Below the pieces are notes generated by a model. That model saw only the letters and a list, made by a program, of their open reading frames with translations. It was not told the DNA's origin and searched no databases. From assembly GCA_963775805.1 (NCBI GenBank), contig CAVZKG010000004.1, positions 372,001-436,000 on the forward strand: a stretch of DNA of 64,000 nucleotides, read 5' to 3'. The translations under genes were made by a program, and so were the position numbers. This DNA comes from JAFAMB01 sp963775805. GTDB taxonomy: Bacteria; Verrucomicrobiota; Verrucomicrobiia; Chthoniobacterales; JAFAMB01. This document shows positions 16,428 through 26,500 of the stretch, in pieces (within the stretch, counting starts at the first letter, position 1; every line of letters begins with the position of its first letter).

Positions 16428-18419
16428 ATGCCTCGCGAATATCACCTCCACAAGACGGTTCCGGCGTCCGCGAGCGCGATAGATTACCGCGCTGAGCTAA
16501 ACGACCAGCAATACGCGGCCGTAACGTCCGGACCTGGGCCAGCCTTGGTGCTCGCTGGCGCTGGAAGCGGTAAAACGCGGACACTGACGTATCGAGTTGC
16601 CTGGCTGCTGGACAACGGAGTTGAGCCGGAATCCATCCTGTTGTTGACGTTCACGAACAAAGCCGCGCGTGAAATGCTCGCGAGAGTTGCCGAACTCGTT
16701 CCGCAGGAGACGCGTGCCATCTGGGGAGGAACGTTCCATTCAATTGGTAATCGCTTTTTACGGAGACACGTGGGCGAGATCGGGCTCCGGCCGGGGTTCT
16801 CGATTATGGATCGCGAGGATCAGGAAGATTTGTTGGCGTCAGTGATCGATGCGTCAGGCATCGATAGAAAGCAGATTCAATTTCCGACGGCCGAAATTCT
16901 GGGCGATCTGTTCAGTTTCGCGCTGAACACCGATCGCTCGGTGCAACAGGTGATTGCGGAGAGGTACAAGCGCTTTCTGCCGCTGACGAATCAGATCGAT
17001 TATCTTCGCGGAAAATACGAGGAACGGAAAAAAGGAGCGAACGTGGTCGATTTCGATGATCTGCTGGTGAAGACCGTCGAATTGATCCGAGAGAACGAGC
17101 ATGTCGCAGAGTTTTACCAACGCCATTTTCAGTTCATACTCGTCGACGAATACCAGGACACGAACCGGTTGCAATCGGACTTGATCGATCTGCTTGGGAA
17201 ACATCACCGGAGCGTCATGGTCGTTGGCGATGATGCACAGTCGATTTATTCGTGGCGGGGCGCAAACTACCAAAACATCCTCGATTTTCCAAAACGTTAT
17301 CCAGACGCGCAAGTTTACCGAATTGAGACGAATTATCGGAGCGTTCCGGAAATCGTCGAGCTCGCAAACGCTTCGATCCGCGAAAATAGAAAGCAGTTCC
17401 ACAAAACGTTGCGAGCACACCGGAACGGAGCCGAGATCAAGCCGGCCTTGGTTGCTTTGTACGACAACAACCAACAGGCCGCTTTTGTGGCGCAACGGAT
17501 TCTGGAATTGCAGGACGAAGGAATCGAATTAAACGAAATGGCGATTTTGTACCGCGCGCATTTTCAATCTCTCGAAGTGCAGCTTGCCCTGACTAGGGCC
17601 GGCATACCGTTCGCGATTACCAGCGGGTTACGATTTTTCGAGCAGGCGCACGTCAAGGATGTGGCGGCCTTTATGAAATTCGCCGTGAACCCCGCGGATG
17701 AGGTCGCTTTCAAGCGGATTGCGCGGTTACTGCCAGGTGTTGCCGTGAAGACGGCTGACAAGCTATGGGAACAGCTCTCTTCGGCTCCAGTCTCCGAGAG
17801 GCGCGACTTCGAGACCTGGCTTGGTCAATGCCGCATTGGGCAAAAGCCAGCGAAATCGTGGCAACAACTCTGTTATACGCTCGATGAAATTGCGCCGAAG
17901 GGTCAACCTCTTCCTCCGGCGCAGATGATCCGCATCATTCTTGAGGCGATGTACGGTGATTACCTTCAAACGAAGTACGCCAATCACGAGCAGCGTCGAG
18001 AAGACTTAACGGCGATTGAATCGTTTGCGCGCAGCTTCGAGAACCCGGTCGATTTTTTGAGTCAACTTTCTTTGATGTCCACCGCCGACTCTGATGGAGC
18101 CCGTGCCGTCGAGGGCGAAATCGAAAAAGTTACGCTTTCCACCATTCATCAGGCAAAGGGTCTGGAATGGTCCGCGGTATTCATTGTCTGGCTTACCGAC
18201 GGCATGTTTCCAAGTGCGCGTTCATTTGAGTCGGCGGATGCCATCGAGGAGGAACGACGGTTGTTTTATGTCGCGTGTACGCGTGCCCAGGATCAGCTTT
18301 ATCTCTGTTATCCCTCGTATTGGATGAACGCATCTGCCGACAATCGGCTCCAGCGCCCGTCGCGATTTTTGAAGGAAATCCCGAAAGATCTTCTCGAGGA
18401 GTGGTGGGTTGGCAGTTAA
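16428..18419 (+). CDS. UvrD/Rep/PcrA-family ATP-dependent DNA helicase
   Basis: A superfamily 1A 3'-5' helicase of 663 residues, used in repair or replication restart. Motifs in order: Q-motif LNDQQYAAV, motif I AGAGSGKT, Ia TFTNKAAREM, Ic GTFHSIGNRFLRR, II LVDEYQDTN, III VGDDAQSIYSWRGA, IV NYRSVPEIVELAN, V TIHQAKGLEW and VI RRLFYVACTRAQDQLYL. The protein ends soon after motif VI and lacks the C-terminal extension of PcrA, so its length is closer to Rep. A TAGAAT-like -10 (16414-16419) ends 8 bases before the ATG. A strong terminator starts at its stop codon. Which of UvrD, PcrA or Rep it replaces cannot be decided. Confidence 0.93.
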   Translation: MPREYHLHKTVPASASAIDYRAELNDQQYAAVTSGPGPALVLAGAGSGKTRTLTYRVAWLLDNGVEPESILLLTFTNKAAREMLARVAELVPQETRAIWGGTFHSIGNRFLRRHVGEIGLRPGFSIMDREDQEDLLASVIDASGIDRKQIQFPTAEILGDLFSFALNTDRSVQQVIAERYKRFLPLTNQIDYLRGKYEERKKGANVVDFDDLLVKTVELIRENEHVAEFYQRHFQFILVDEYQDTNRLQSDLIDLLGKHHRSVMVVGDDAQSIYSWRGANYQNILDFPKRYPDAQVYRIETNYRSVPEIVELANASIRENRKQFHKTLRAHRNGAEIKPALVALYDNNQQAAFVAQRILELQDEGIELNEMAILYRAHFQSLEVQLALTRAGIPFAITSGLRFFEQAHVKDVAAFMKFAVNPADEVAFKRIARLLPGVAVKTADKLWEQLSSAPVSERRDFETWLGQCRIGQKPAKSWQQLCYTLDEIAPKGQPLPPAQMIRIILEAMYGDYLQTKYANHEQRREDLTAIESFARSFENPVDFLSQLSLMSTADSDGARAVEGEIEKVTLSTIHQAKGLEWSAVFIVWLTDGMFPSARSFESADAIEEERRLFYVACTRAQDQLYLCYPSYWMNASADNRLQRPSRFLKEIPKDLLEEWWVGS

Positions 18420-18450
18420 AAAGCAAAGCAGATCGTCTGCTTTGCTTTTT
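18418..18450 (+). terminator. Rho-independent terminator of the helicase gene
   Basis: A perfect 15-bp stem (AAAAAGCAAAGCAGA / TCTGCTTTGCTTTTT) with a 3-base loop, ending in five T. The stem begins within the TAA stop codon. Being symmetric with A5/T5 ends, it could act in both directions. Confidence 0.9.
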
Positions 18451-18504
18451 AAAATGTGTGCGGCAATCAATGAGCACATGTGCTAGGATGCGCCCACTAA
18501 TCCC

Positions 18505-19548
18505 GTGAGTCGTTACATTCGTGCTATATATGCCCCGCTTGTCGGGTATCGGGTTAGCAATGAGCAGTTGCTGAGCTGGATCGCGGAAAGATTCCAAACC
18601 CTGGAAGCCGCCGACTCCGAGAAGGAATCGCTGTACGATTTTATTCGTTTGCTTCTGATTGGGAACCGCGCGCGTTACACTCAACCAGAGCGGTTCCTCT
18701 GGATCGATTCATTCGCCGCGCATGCCCAGGCTTTTGCGAATTCCATCGACGAATCAATTAATGCGATCGCCGCAAGGATCGAATCTGCGCCGCCGCCGAA
18801 GCCGTTCGATGCTGTATTCGCAGTTTCTAGCGAAGGTTTGATACTTCCCGGAATGGCGGAGAGGACGAGCCGACGACTTCCCAGTTTGATTGGCCGTACG
18901 GCAACCCAAATGGATATTTGCAACGGCGGTTGCACTGGGAGCGTCCGGACGATTCAACTCGTCAACAATCTTGGCCCGGAGTTCCGGAACGTCTTAGTCA
19001 TGGCGATGGAGCCGACCTCCACGTTGATCGATCCGAAAACGACCGCCCGGTCAAACTGGCAGGGGATATGCACGTTCAGTGACGGCGCCGCCGGGGTGTG
19101 GATTTCCGATGAACCGGGCGAAGGCGCGCTTGAGCTCGGGAAAATGGCGGCATGGCGCGGCGACGCCACGCAATTGATCCGTTGGGACTGGGGCACGGAT
19201 TATTATCGATTCGGTATAGGGGAGCTCGAGCAATTTGAAGCGCAAGTTCGCAGCCAGGTGCTCGAGGCGATGAGCACTTTGCAGGTCGAAAAGGATCCTG
19301 GCGCGGCATGGGCGATACATCCTGCTGGTATCCTCCTCTTGCTTAGTCTTGCCAAGAAACTGGGACTGAACCGATCAGCACTGGAGCCGTCGCTCACCCA
19401 TTTTAAAGCGTGTTCGAATATGAGCAGCGTCAGTATCTTGCATATATTGGAAAATTTAATACGGTGCGCAGAACCGGGCCAACCGATCCGATGGCTGTCC
19501 ATGGGTGCTGGATTCCATGTGGCGTGCGGCGGCGGGGTTCGGATTTGA
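18505..19548 (+). CDS. Type III polyketide synthase / KAS III-like condensing enzyme
   Basis: A thiolase-fold condensing enzyme of 347 residues. A Cys-His-Asn triad typical of chalcone-synthase-like enzymes can be proposed: Cys143 in NGGCTGSVRTIQL, His272 in WAIHPAG (HPGG in plant and bacterial type III PKS) and Asn305 in CSNMSSVSILHIL. The end, SMGAGFHVACGGGV, resembles the GFGPG loop. It would join acyl-CoA or acyl-ACP with malonyl units; the product is unknown. An acyl carrier protein gene follows 9 bases after the stop, which is unusual because classic type III enzymes use CoA. The start is GTG, with an extended -10 (TGCTAGGAT, 18481-18489) just upstream. KAS III is the main alternative. 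Confidence 0.75.
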   Translation: MSRYIRAIYAPLVGYRVSNEQLLSWIAERFQTLEAADSEKESLYDFIRLLLIGNRARYTQPERFLWIDSFAAHAQAFANSIDESINAIAARIESAPPPKPFDAVFAVSSEGLILPGMAERTSRRLPSLIGRTATQMDICNGGCTGSVRTIQLVNNLGPEFRNVLVMAMEPTSTLIDPKTTARSNWQGICTFSDGAAGVWISDEPGEGALELGKMAAWRGDATQLIRWDWGTDYYRFGIGELEQFEAQVRSQVLEAMSTLQVEKDPGAAWAIHPAGILLLLSLAKKLGLNRSALEPSLTHFKACSNMSSVSILHILENLIRCAEPGQPIRWLSMGAGFHVACGGGVRI

Positions 19549-19557
19549 TCAAGTCCT

Positions 19558-19815
19558 ATGGTAACCCGGAAAGCAGTCCTGGATGCGATGGCGGAATTTT
19601 TTGCGGAGAACTTCCCAAACATTCCGAAGGAGAACATCGAGTCGTTGAAAGCAGGCGAGGTGATACAACAGAGCCTCGACCTGGTTGAATTCGTACTCCA
19701 TCTCGAGGAAAAGCTTGGGATCGAAATCAATATCAACACGCTTGGTGAAAAATTAATAACAAAGACGTTTGGTGAATTGGCTGACGATCTGGTAACGATC
19801 GGTAATCGAGCGTAA
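19558..19815 (+). CDS. Acyl carrier protein
   Basis: An 85-residue acidic helical protein of the acyl carrier family. The phosphopantetheine attachment serine is Ser39 in IQQSLDLVEFVLHLEEKLGI. The family usually has Asp before this Ser, and here it is Gln. It directly follows the condensing-enzyme gene with a 9-base gap, so it most likely carries that enzyme's substrate or product and is not the housekeeping AcpP. Six bases after its stop, a separate promoter-like pair precedes rpsO. Confidence 0.85.
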   Translation: MVTRKAVLDAMAEFFAENFPNIPKENIESLKAGEVIQQSLDLVEFVLHLEEKLGIEININTLGEKLITKTFGELADDLVTIGNRA

Positions 19816-19821
19816 AATCGC

Positions 19822-19849
19822 TTGATAGTTCGGAGTATTCCCCTATGTT
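19822..19849 (+). promoter_or_regulatory. Candidate promoter of rpsO-pnp
   Basis: TTGATA (19822-19827), 16 bases, then TATGTT (19844-19849). The rpsO ATG at 19867 lies about 10 bases after the expected +1. The match is moderate. Confidence 0.35.
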
Positions 19850-19866
19850 CACCCTCTTTTACATCT

Positions 19867-20127
19867 ATGGCATCGACTGAGAACATCGATCTGACTTCAT
19901 TTCGCCTTCACGACAAAGACACTGGTAGCGCCGACGTTCAGATCGCGTTGTTAACCCGTCGAATCAATCAATTGACTGAGCACTTGAAGGTCTTCCGGAA
20001 GGATCATTCTTCGCGCAGAGGCTTGCTTAAACTTGTCGCCACGCGCCGAAGCTTGCTTGATTATCTCAAGCGGACCGACCAGGACCGGTACAAGGCAGTC
20101 CTTGAGAAATTAAATCTACGTAAGTAA
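19867..20127 (+). CDS. rpsO: 30S ribosomal protein S15
   Basis: S15 binds 16S rRNA early in 30S assembly and bridges to the 50S subunit. The 86-residue protein has the family blocks HDKDTGSADVQIALLTRRI, HLKVFRKDHSSRRGLLKLV and RRSLLDYLKRTD. I use the internal ATG (MASTENIDL); the longer ORF adds 15 unrelated residues. The gene order rpsO-pnp is the classical one. The stop is followed within 7 bases by the left arm of a long-range stem that buries the pnp ribosome binding site. Confidence 0.97.
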   Translation: MASTENIDLTSFRLHDKDTGSADVQIALLTRRINQLTEHLKVFRKDHSSRRGLLKLVATRRSLLDYLKRTDQDRYKAVLEKLNLRK

Positions 20128-20133
20128 CCCTTT

Positions 20134-20240
20134 GCCTCTGAGAACGAGGCAGATGGCCATGGTCTTAGGTCCGAGCGCCGAGTTCAATTCGGAATTCGGA
20201 CCTGCGAGCATCGGCCGTTCGCATCGTCCTACTCAGAGGC
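20134..20240 (+). promoter_or_regulatory. Structured rpsO-pnp leader sequestering the pnp Shine-Dalgarno
   Basis: GCCTCTGAG (20134-20142) is perfectly complementary to CTCAGAGGC (20232-20240), and the right arm contains the pnp Shine-Dalgarno AGAGG, 8 bases before the ATG. Inside is another stem, AGGTCCGA (20167-20174) / TCGGACCT (20196-20203). In Escherichia coli, pnp is autoregulated through RNase III cleavage of a leader stem-loop; a similar control here is inferred. Confidence 0.65.
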
Positions 20241-20247
20241 TCATTCA

Positions 20248-22380
20248 ATGCAAAAACGAGTCTCAAAAATTATCGGGCCTTCCGATCTCACGATCGAGAC
20301 GGGCAAACTAGCAAAATTAGCGGACGGATCAGTCACAGTCCGATCTGGCGAAACAATTATCCTGGTCGCAGCGGTATCAGCGACCTCTGTCAAAGAAGGA
20401 CAGGATTTCTTCCCGCTGACGGTCGATTATCGGGAAAAAGCGGCAGCCGCCGGCAAAATTCCCGGTGGATATTTCAAGCGCGAGGGGCGCCCTTCCGAGA
20501 AGGAAACCCTCACTGCGCGGATGACCGATCGTCCTCTGCGTCCGTTGTTTCCTAAAGGATATTTCTACGACACGCAGGTAATCAGCGTCCTGTTGAGTGC
20601 CGACGGCGAGAATGATCCCGATATCCTCAGCATCAATGGAGCGTCGGCAGCGCTTTGCGTTTCCGATATCCCGTTCGCAGGACCGATCGGCGCGGTTCGT
20701 GTGGGACGAATTGACGGACAATTTGTCGTTAACCCGACCCATTCACAGCGTCTGCACAGCAGTCTCGATCTGATCTATGTCGGTACGTCGGATGAAGTCG
20801 TCATGATCGAAGGTGCCGCGGATCAGTTGCCGGAAGAAGAATTTATTAAAGCACTGGAATTCGCCCAGCCATTCGTCCGCGAAATCACTGAGATGCAGCG
20901 CGAACTGATGGAGGCGGCCGGCAAACCGAAGCGGGAAATTGCGCTTTTACAGGTTCGAGACGATCTCCTTGAGGTCGCATACCAGGTGGCGGGTGACCGG
21001 ATCGAGAGCGCTCTTTATCGACCTGGAAAAGTGGAGCGCAGCAAGGCAGTGGACGCTCTGCGTAGCGAAGTCGGAACCGCGATCCTCGCGAAGTATCCAG
21101 ACGCAACGCCTTTTGAGATCTCTCAGGCGTTTGATTATCTCCAGAAAAAAGCTTTCCGGGTTAGCATACTTGACCGGCAAACCCGATGTGACGGCCGAGG
21201 GCTACACGATTTGAGGCCGCTGACCGGTGAAGTCGGACTTTTACCGCGCGCCCATGGGTCAGCGCTCTTCGCGCGAGGCGAAACGCAAGTGGTTGCCCTT
21301 GCGACTCTTGCGTCGGCTGAGGAAGCGCAAATGATCGATGGATACACCGGAGGCGAACAGTCGAAGCGGTTTATTCTGCACTATAACTTTCCGCCATTCA
21401 GTGTCGGTGAAACCGGTCGTTTCGGGGGCGCGAGCCGACGCGAGATCGGCCACGGCGCACTGGCTGAGCGCTCGATTGAGCCGGTCATTCCATCCGAAAG
21501 CGAGTTTCCGTATGCAATTCGGATCAGCAGCGAAATCATGGAATCGAACGGCTCCACATCAATGGCGAGCGTTTGTGCTGGTACAATGGCTCTGATGGAC
21601 GCCGGCGTACCAATCCGGAAGCCAGTCGGCGGGATTTCGGTGGGTCTTGTCACCGAATTCGAAGGCGATCAACTCAAGCGTTACACGACGCTTACCGATA
21701 TCATCGGGTCCGAGGATCATTTCGGGGACATGGACTTCAAGCTTTGCGGTACCAGAGACGGTATCACGGGATTCCAACTTGATTTGAAGCTGCCGGGAAT
21801 CTCGCTGAAGATCATGACAGAAGCGATTCACGAAGCTCGAGAAGCTCGTATGAAGGTGCTCGATGTCATGGCCGAAGCGATCGCCGGTCCGCGAAAGGAA
21901 TTGAGCCAGTACGCTCCGAGAATCGAGACGGTCAAAATTCACCCCGACAAAATCGGATTGCTGATCGGGCCCGGTGGAAAAACGATCAAGGGAATCGTTG
22001 CGGAGACAGGGGCGGAGATCAACATCGATGATGATGGTTCCGTTCATATCTACTCGGCCAACCGTGATAGCCTTAACCGCGCGAAAGAGATCATTACGGG
22101 AATGACCAAGGAAATTGAAGTGGGCGAGAGTTACCATGGACGTGTTGTTTCCATTAAGGATTTCGGCGCATTCGTTGAGGTGCTTCCTGGCAAGGATGGA
22201 CTTGTCCATATTTCCGAGCTCGCTGATTTCCGGGTAAAGAGCGTCGAAGATGTCGTTAAGGTTGGCGATATGGTCTGGGTAAAATGTATCGGAATCGACG
22301 ACAAAGGCCGGGTGAAGCTGAGCCGCAAGGCCGCGATGAAAGACCGAAACGCGGAAGCTGAGACGGCTCTTCAGGAATAA
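20248..22380 (+). CDS. pnp: Polyribonucleotide nucleotidyltransferase (PNPase)
   Basis: PNPase degrades RNA 3' to 5' using phosphate and can also polymerise. The 710-residue protein has both RNase PH domains (first with FKREGRPSEKETLTARMTDR and PLRPLFPKGY; second with GEVGLLPRAHGSALFARGETQ and the active-site SEDHFGDMDFKLCGT), a KH domain with LIGPGGKTIKGIV near residues 572-584, and a C-terminal S1 domain (GRVVSIKDFGAFVEV). Length is standard. Its ribosome binding site is occluded by the leader stem, so expression is likely under autogenous control. A hairpin follows 16 bases after the stop. Confidence 0.98.
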   Translation: MQKRVSKIIGPSDLTIETGKLAKLADGSVTVRSGETIILVAAVSATSVKEGQDFFPLTVDYREKAAAAGKIPGGYFKREGRPSEKETLTARMTDRPLRPLFPKGYFYDTQVISVLLSADGENDPDILSINGASAALCVSDIPFAGPIGAVRVGRIDGQFVVNPTHSQRLHSSLDLIYVGTSDEVVMIEGAADQLPEEEFIKALEFAQPFVREITEMQRELMEAAGKPKREIALLQVRDDLLEVAYQVAGDRIESALYRPGKVERSKAVDALRSEVGTAILAKYPDATPFEISQAFDYLQKKAFRVSILDRQTRCDGRGLHDLRPLTGEVGLLPRAHGSALFARGETQVVALATLASAEEAQMIDGYTGGEQSKRFILHYNFPPFSVGETGRFGGASRREIGHGALAERSIEPVIPSESEFPYAIRISSEIMESNGSTSMASVCAGTMALMDAGVPIRKPVGGISVGLVTEFEGDQLKRYTTLTDIIGSEDHFGDMDFKLCGTRDGITGFQLDLKLPGISLKIMTEAIHEAREARMKVLDVMAEAIAGPRKELSQYAPRIETVKIHPDKIGLLIGPGGKTIKGIVAETGAEINIDDDGSVHIYSANRDSLNRAKEIITGMTKEIEVGESYHGRVVSIKDFGAFVEVLPGKDGLVHISELADFRVKSVEDVVKVGDMVWVKCIGIDDKGRVKLSRKAAMKDRNAEAETALQE

Positions 22381-22396
22381 AGAGCGCGGTTTATTT

Positions 22397-22435
22397 AGAC
22401 TGGCCCCATGACAACGTTGGGAATGCGGCCAGTCT
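22397..22435 (+). terminator. Stem-loop after pnp, possible terminator
   Basis: A 9-bp perfect stem (AGACTGGCC 22397-22405 / GGCCAGTCT 22427-22435) with a 21-base loop, followed by ATTACAATTT. It is only a weak terminator candidate because the loop is long and the T-run poor. Confidence 0.4.
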
Positions 22436-22891
22436 ATTACAATTTCCCCACGTGTTCTTCGCGTCGTTAATCTCCGCGGGAACCTTGTTTTTTTGAGTTC
22501 CGAACCGGTGCGCCGGTCATCGCTCTGTTGCCTGCGAAGCCGCAGCAATGCTAGCCTGGCCGGCTTTTTTAAAGTTGGTCTGGCACTGAAATTATGGAGA
22601 CATTGATTTTCAACGAGCTCCGAAAAAAATTCTTCATTGAATCACAAAAAACCCATTCCAATCCGTAAGCGCAATGCTAAGGTGTGCCCGTTCTATTTGA
22701 CGGTCGAATGTGCACGCAGTTTTTTTTGTTGCGTGCGCGAACGAAGCAAATATCCTCGGACTTTTTAAAAGTGCTTGGAGCAGCTTGAAACGAACTAAAT
22801 TTACCCCCCAAAAATCCCAGAAAGGCGCAGCTAATTTGCCACCGGTTGCAGCGACGCACTCGCGCACCGCACAACTTTTTTAAGATGTCCC
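22436..22891. other. Noncoding spacer upstream of the respiratory cluster
   Basis: About 450 bases without a supported gene. It contains short runs of T (22489-22495, 22564-22569, 22720-22727) and small inverted repeats such as ACCGGTGCGCCGGT. The promoter of the long act-cox operon is expected here, but I cannot assign it with confidence. Confidence 0.4.
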
Positions 22892-23545
22892 ATGGCTAAT
22901 ATCTTTCCCCGGTGGGCGAACTATCTGCCGTTAAAGATCATTTTCTGTCTTCTGGTTGTTGGAGGCGCTGCTTCCGCTGCTTACTGGTATTACCTTACGC
23001 CGGAATACCTTAGAGCAGGGTACCAACCGATTCAGCCGGTGCCGTTTTCACACGATATCCACGTGACCCAGCTCGGTATGGATTGTCGCTACTGCCATTC
23101 TTACGTTGAGGTTTCATCCCACTCGAATATCCCGACAACTCAAACCTGCATGAATTGTCATACGCAGGTGCAATCGAACAATCCGAAACTGGAAGCTGTC
23201 CGGCAGAGCTGGCAGAATGGCACCCCTGTTAATTGGGTTAAAATTCACCAGGTGCCCGATTTCGCTTATTTTAACCACTCGGTTCACGTCAATCGTGGGA
23301 TCAGCTGCGTCAGCTGTCACGGCCAGGTGAATCACATGGACGTTGTCTACCAGAAGGAGCCGCTTTCGATGGGATGGTGTTTGAATTGTCACCGGCATCC
23401 CGAGAACAAGCTGCGGCCCGTCAGCCAAGTGTTCAATTTGGATTGGAAACCGGGCAACGGCGAGACGCAACAGCAAACCGGTCTTGCGTTGAAACAGCAG
23501 TGGAACATTAATCCGCCGCAAACCTGCGAGGGATGCCACCGTTAA
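22892..23545 (+). CDS. actA: Alternative Complex III pentaheme cytochrome c subunit ActA
   Basis: ActA is a membrane-anchored multiheme cytochrome that takes electrons from the ACIII core on the periplasmic side. The 217-residue protein has an N-terminal transmembrane segment (residues 14-34) and five CxxCH motifs: CRYCH, CMNCH, CVSCH, CLNCH and CEGCH. Five hemes is the standard count for ActA. It is the first gene of actABCDEF, and its TAA overlaps the actB ATG (TAATG). Heme attachment would need the ResB/CcsA system encoded at 44933-47976. Confidence 0.96.
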   Translation: MANIFPRWANYLPLKIIFCLLVVGGAASAAYWYYLTPEYLRAGYQPIQPVPFSHDIHVTQLGMDCRYCHSYVEVSSHSNIPTTQTCMNCHTQVQSNNPKLEAVRQSWQNGTPVNWVKIHQVPDFAYFNHSVHVNRGISCVSCHGQVNHMDVVYQKEPLSMGWCLNCHRHPENKLRPVSQVFNLDWKPGNGETQQQTGLALKQQWNINPPQTCEGCHR

Positions 23546-26500
23546 TGAAAACTGTTTTTCGACATCCCCCAGAGGACCTGAAGGGTAAACGGTATTGGCG
23601 CAGCCTGGAGGAATTGGCTGACGCGCCTCAATTTCGGGATTGGTTGCATCGCGAGTTTCCAGCGGGCGCGGCTGAAATCGAGGCCGATGGGCTTACGCGT
23701 CGAAATTTTCTCCGCGTCATGGGTGCTTCGCTCGGATTAGCGGGGATTGGGCTGACAGGTTGCCGCCGGCCGGAAGCGTTCGTTGTTCCCTACACCAAGA
23801 GCGTGGAATGGTTGATCCCAGGCAAGGCGGTTCTGTACACCACGTCGATGCCTGGTCCGCAGGGGGGCTTGCCCTTGATCGCGACGACCTATGAAGGGCG
23901 TCCGACAAAGTTGGAGGGCAACCCGCTGGTCCCTTCGGGTAACGGTGGGACTGATCTTTTCGGACAGGCGACTGTCCTGGATCTGTATGATCCGGAACGC
24001 GCACGGACTTTTGCCTACAATGGAGTTGAGTCGACGGCGAAAGATTTCGACAAATTCCTGGGTGCCGTTCGAACAGAGCTCGAGTCTAGCAAAGGCGCGG
24101 GAATCGGTATTTTGCTGGACGAACAGTTCTCACCTACGCGCGATCGCATTTTGCGCTCGCTGCAGGAGCAGTTTCCGCAGATCAAATTTTACACCGGCGA
24201 CCCACTCGGTTTCCAGGAGCGTGACGCTGCAGTCAGCGCTTTGTTTGGTCCGGATGTCGCCATCAGGCCGGCGTTTCCCAACGCCGACGTCATCGTAGCG
24301 CTGGATTGCGATTTTTTAGGTTCGGAGCAGACGCTGCAAGGGGTGCGTGATTTCAGCCGGCGCCGGCGCGTTCGCGACTCGGCGGATCGAATGAATCGCC
24401 TCTATGCGGTTGAGAATCGATACACACCGACCGGCGGGATGGCGGACCATCGTTTCCGTTGCGCGGCTTCTCAAATCCCCGCGTTTGCGTTGCAGTTGGC
24501 GAGCAAGTTGGCTCAATCAACCAATGACCGGGTTCTGACCGCCGTGGTGTCACAGTTCACTGACACGGGCACTAAGTTCGAGGATGGCTGGCTGACGGAA
24601 TGTGCCAATGATTTAGTGGCCGCAAAGGGCCGAAGCCTGGTTTTGGTCGGTAATCGTTATCCGGCCTGGGTTCAGGGTGTTGTGCTCGCGATGAATAGTG
24701 CGCTCGGTGCATTGGGATCAACGCTGGAAATTTTCAGTGTTCCGCGGGTTAAATCCGCAGGATTGAACGACCTGGTTGCCGATGCGAAATCGCACGCAAT
24801 TCAAAAGCTCTTCATTCTTGCAGGTAACCCGGTGTACACGGCGCCCGCGGATAATGATTGGTCATCGGTTCAAAGAAGCGTGCCGGTGGTTGTACGGCTT
24901 GGGTACGCCAATGACGAGACTTCGGCGCAGTCGAACTGGGTCGTTCCCGAGGCGCATTTTTTGGAGTCATGGGGCGACCAACGGGCGCCGGATGGGACAT
25001 ATTTGCCAATCCAGCCAATGATCCTGCCGTTATTCGGGGGACTTTCGCAGATCGATATTCTCGCCAGGTTGGGGGCCCTACCGAATGGAGTTCAAGCCGT
25101 ACGCGACACGTTCAAATCGCTCGCAAAAGAGACCGATTTCGAGGCTGCCTGGACAAAATTTCTCCGGAACGGTTATGGGGACGAGACGGCTTACTCTGCT
25201 GCAAAGGTGGAGTTAAACCCGAACGCGCTCCCGGACTTGTTGAAGACGGCAACTCCGTTGCCCGGACCAGTAAACCCGAGTTCGATAGAGGTCGTTTTCC
25301 CGGCGGATAACAAGGTTTACGATGGTCGGTACGCGAATAACGCCTGGCTGCAGGAGTTGCCGGACCCGATCACGAAATTGACCTGGGACAATGCGATTTC
25401 GCTAAGCAAAGCGACAGCCAAAGCGCTTCAGGTGGAAGATGGGGACATCATCGAGATCACCGTCGAAGAGAGAAAGTTACAAGCGCCGGTCATGATCGCG
25501 CCCGGACACGCCGACTACTCGCTTACCCTTCCGCTCGGGTATGGACGGTGGGCGGTCGGAAAAGTTGGAATGGGCGTTGGTGCAAACGCATACCAACTGC
25601 GATCGACGACTTCTCTTTATTACGCCACGCGAGCGACTGTTAAACTGGTCCAGAAGAAAGGGTATCTTCTTGTCCAGACTCAGGATCACTACAGCATGGA
25701 AGGTCGCGGCCTTGTGCGTGAAGGCACAGTCGACGATTTCAAAAAGAATCCGGCCTTTGCCAAAGCTGTTTGGATCGACGCAGACATTCCTCCGAACACG
25801 TCGCTCTACAGTCATCCGCCACTGAACGCACCAAATCAGTGGGGGATGTCGGTTGATCTGAACACCTGCACCGGCTGCAGCGCCTGTGTGATTGCCTGTC
25901 AGGCGGAAAATAATATTCCGGTTGTCGGCAAGGAACAGGTGCACGACGGGCGTGAGATGCAGTGGATCCGCATCGATCGATACTTTGCGAGCGCGGATGG
26001 AGATAAGAACAATCCACATCTTGAGGATGACCCCGAAATGGTGATGGAACCGATGATGTGCCAGCACTGTGAGAATGCACCGTGCGAGACGGTTTGCCCG
26101 GTAAACGCCACAGTTCACAGTGAGGAAGGGTTGAACCTGATGGTCTATAACCGCTGCATCGGCACACGATACTGCTCCAATAACTGTCCTTTCAAAGTGC
26201 GCCGATTTAACTTTTTCAACTACAACGATCGTCCAATCGACAAGATCGATACCGGGTTGCCGGCGTTCGGCAAATCGGAGCTTTACCTCGGGCCCTTGGC
26301 TCCATGGGGAATGGCCGAGGTCTCGAAGCTGCAAAAAAACCCGAACGTGACGGTGCGCAGCCGTGGTGTGATGGAAAAATGCACTTATTGTGTCCAGCGT
26401 ATTGAGACGGCTAAGATTGCGCAGCGAGTTAAAGCCGGCGTTAGAGGGGATCTCACGCTTCCGACTGACTCTGTGCAGTCTGCGTGCCAGCAAGCTTGCG

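Noticed and set aside
18505..19548. Housekeeping FabH (KAS III)
   Set aside because: The HPAG and NMSS motifs and the C-terminal loop fit type III PKS better than FabH, and the ACP-linked gene pair is not a fatty-acid cluster; kept as an alternative in the entry.
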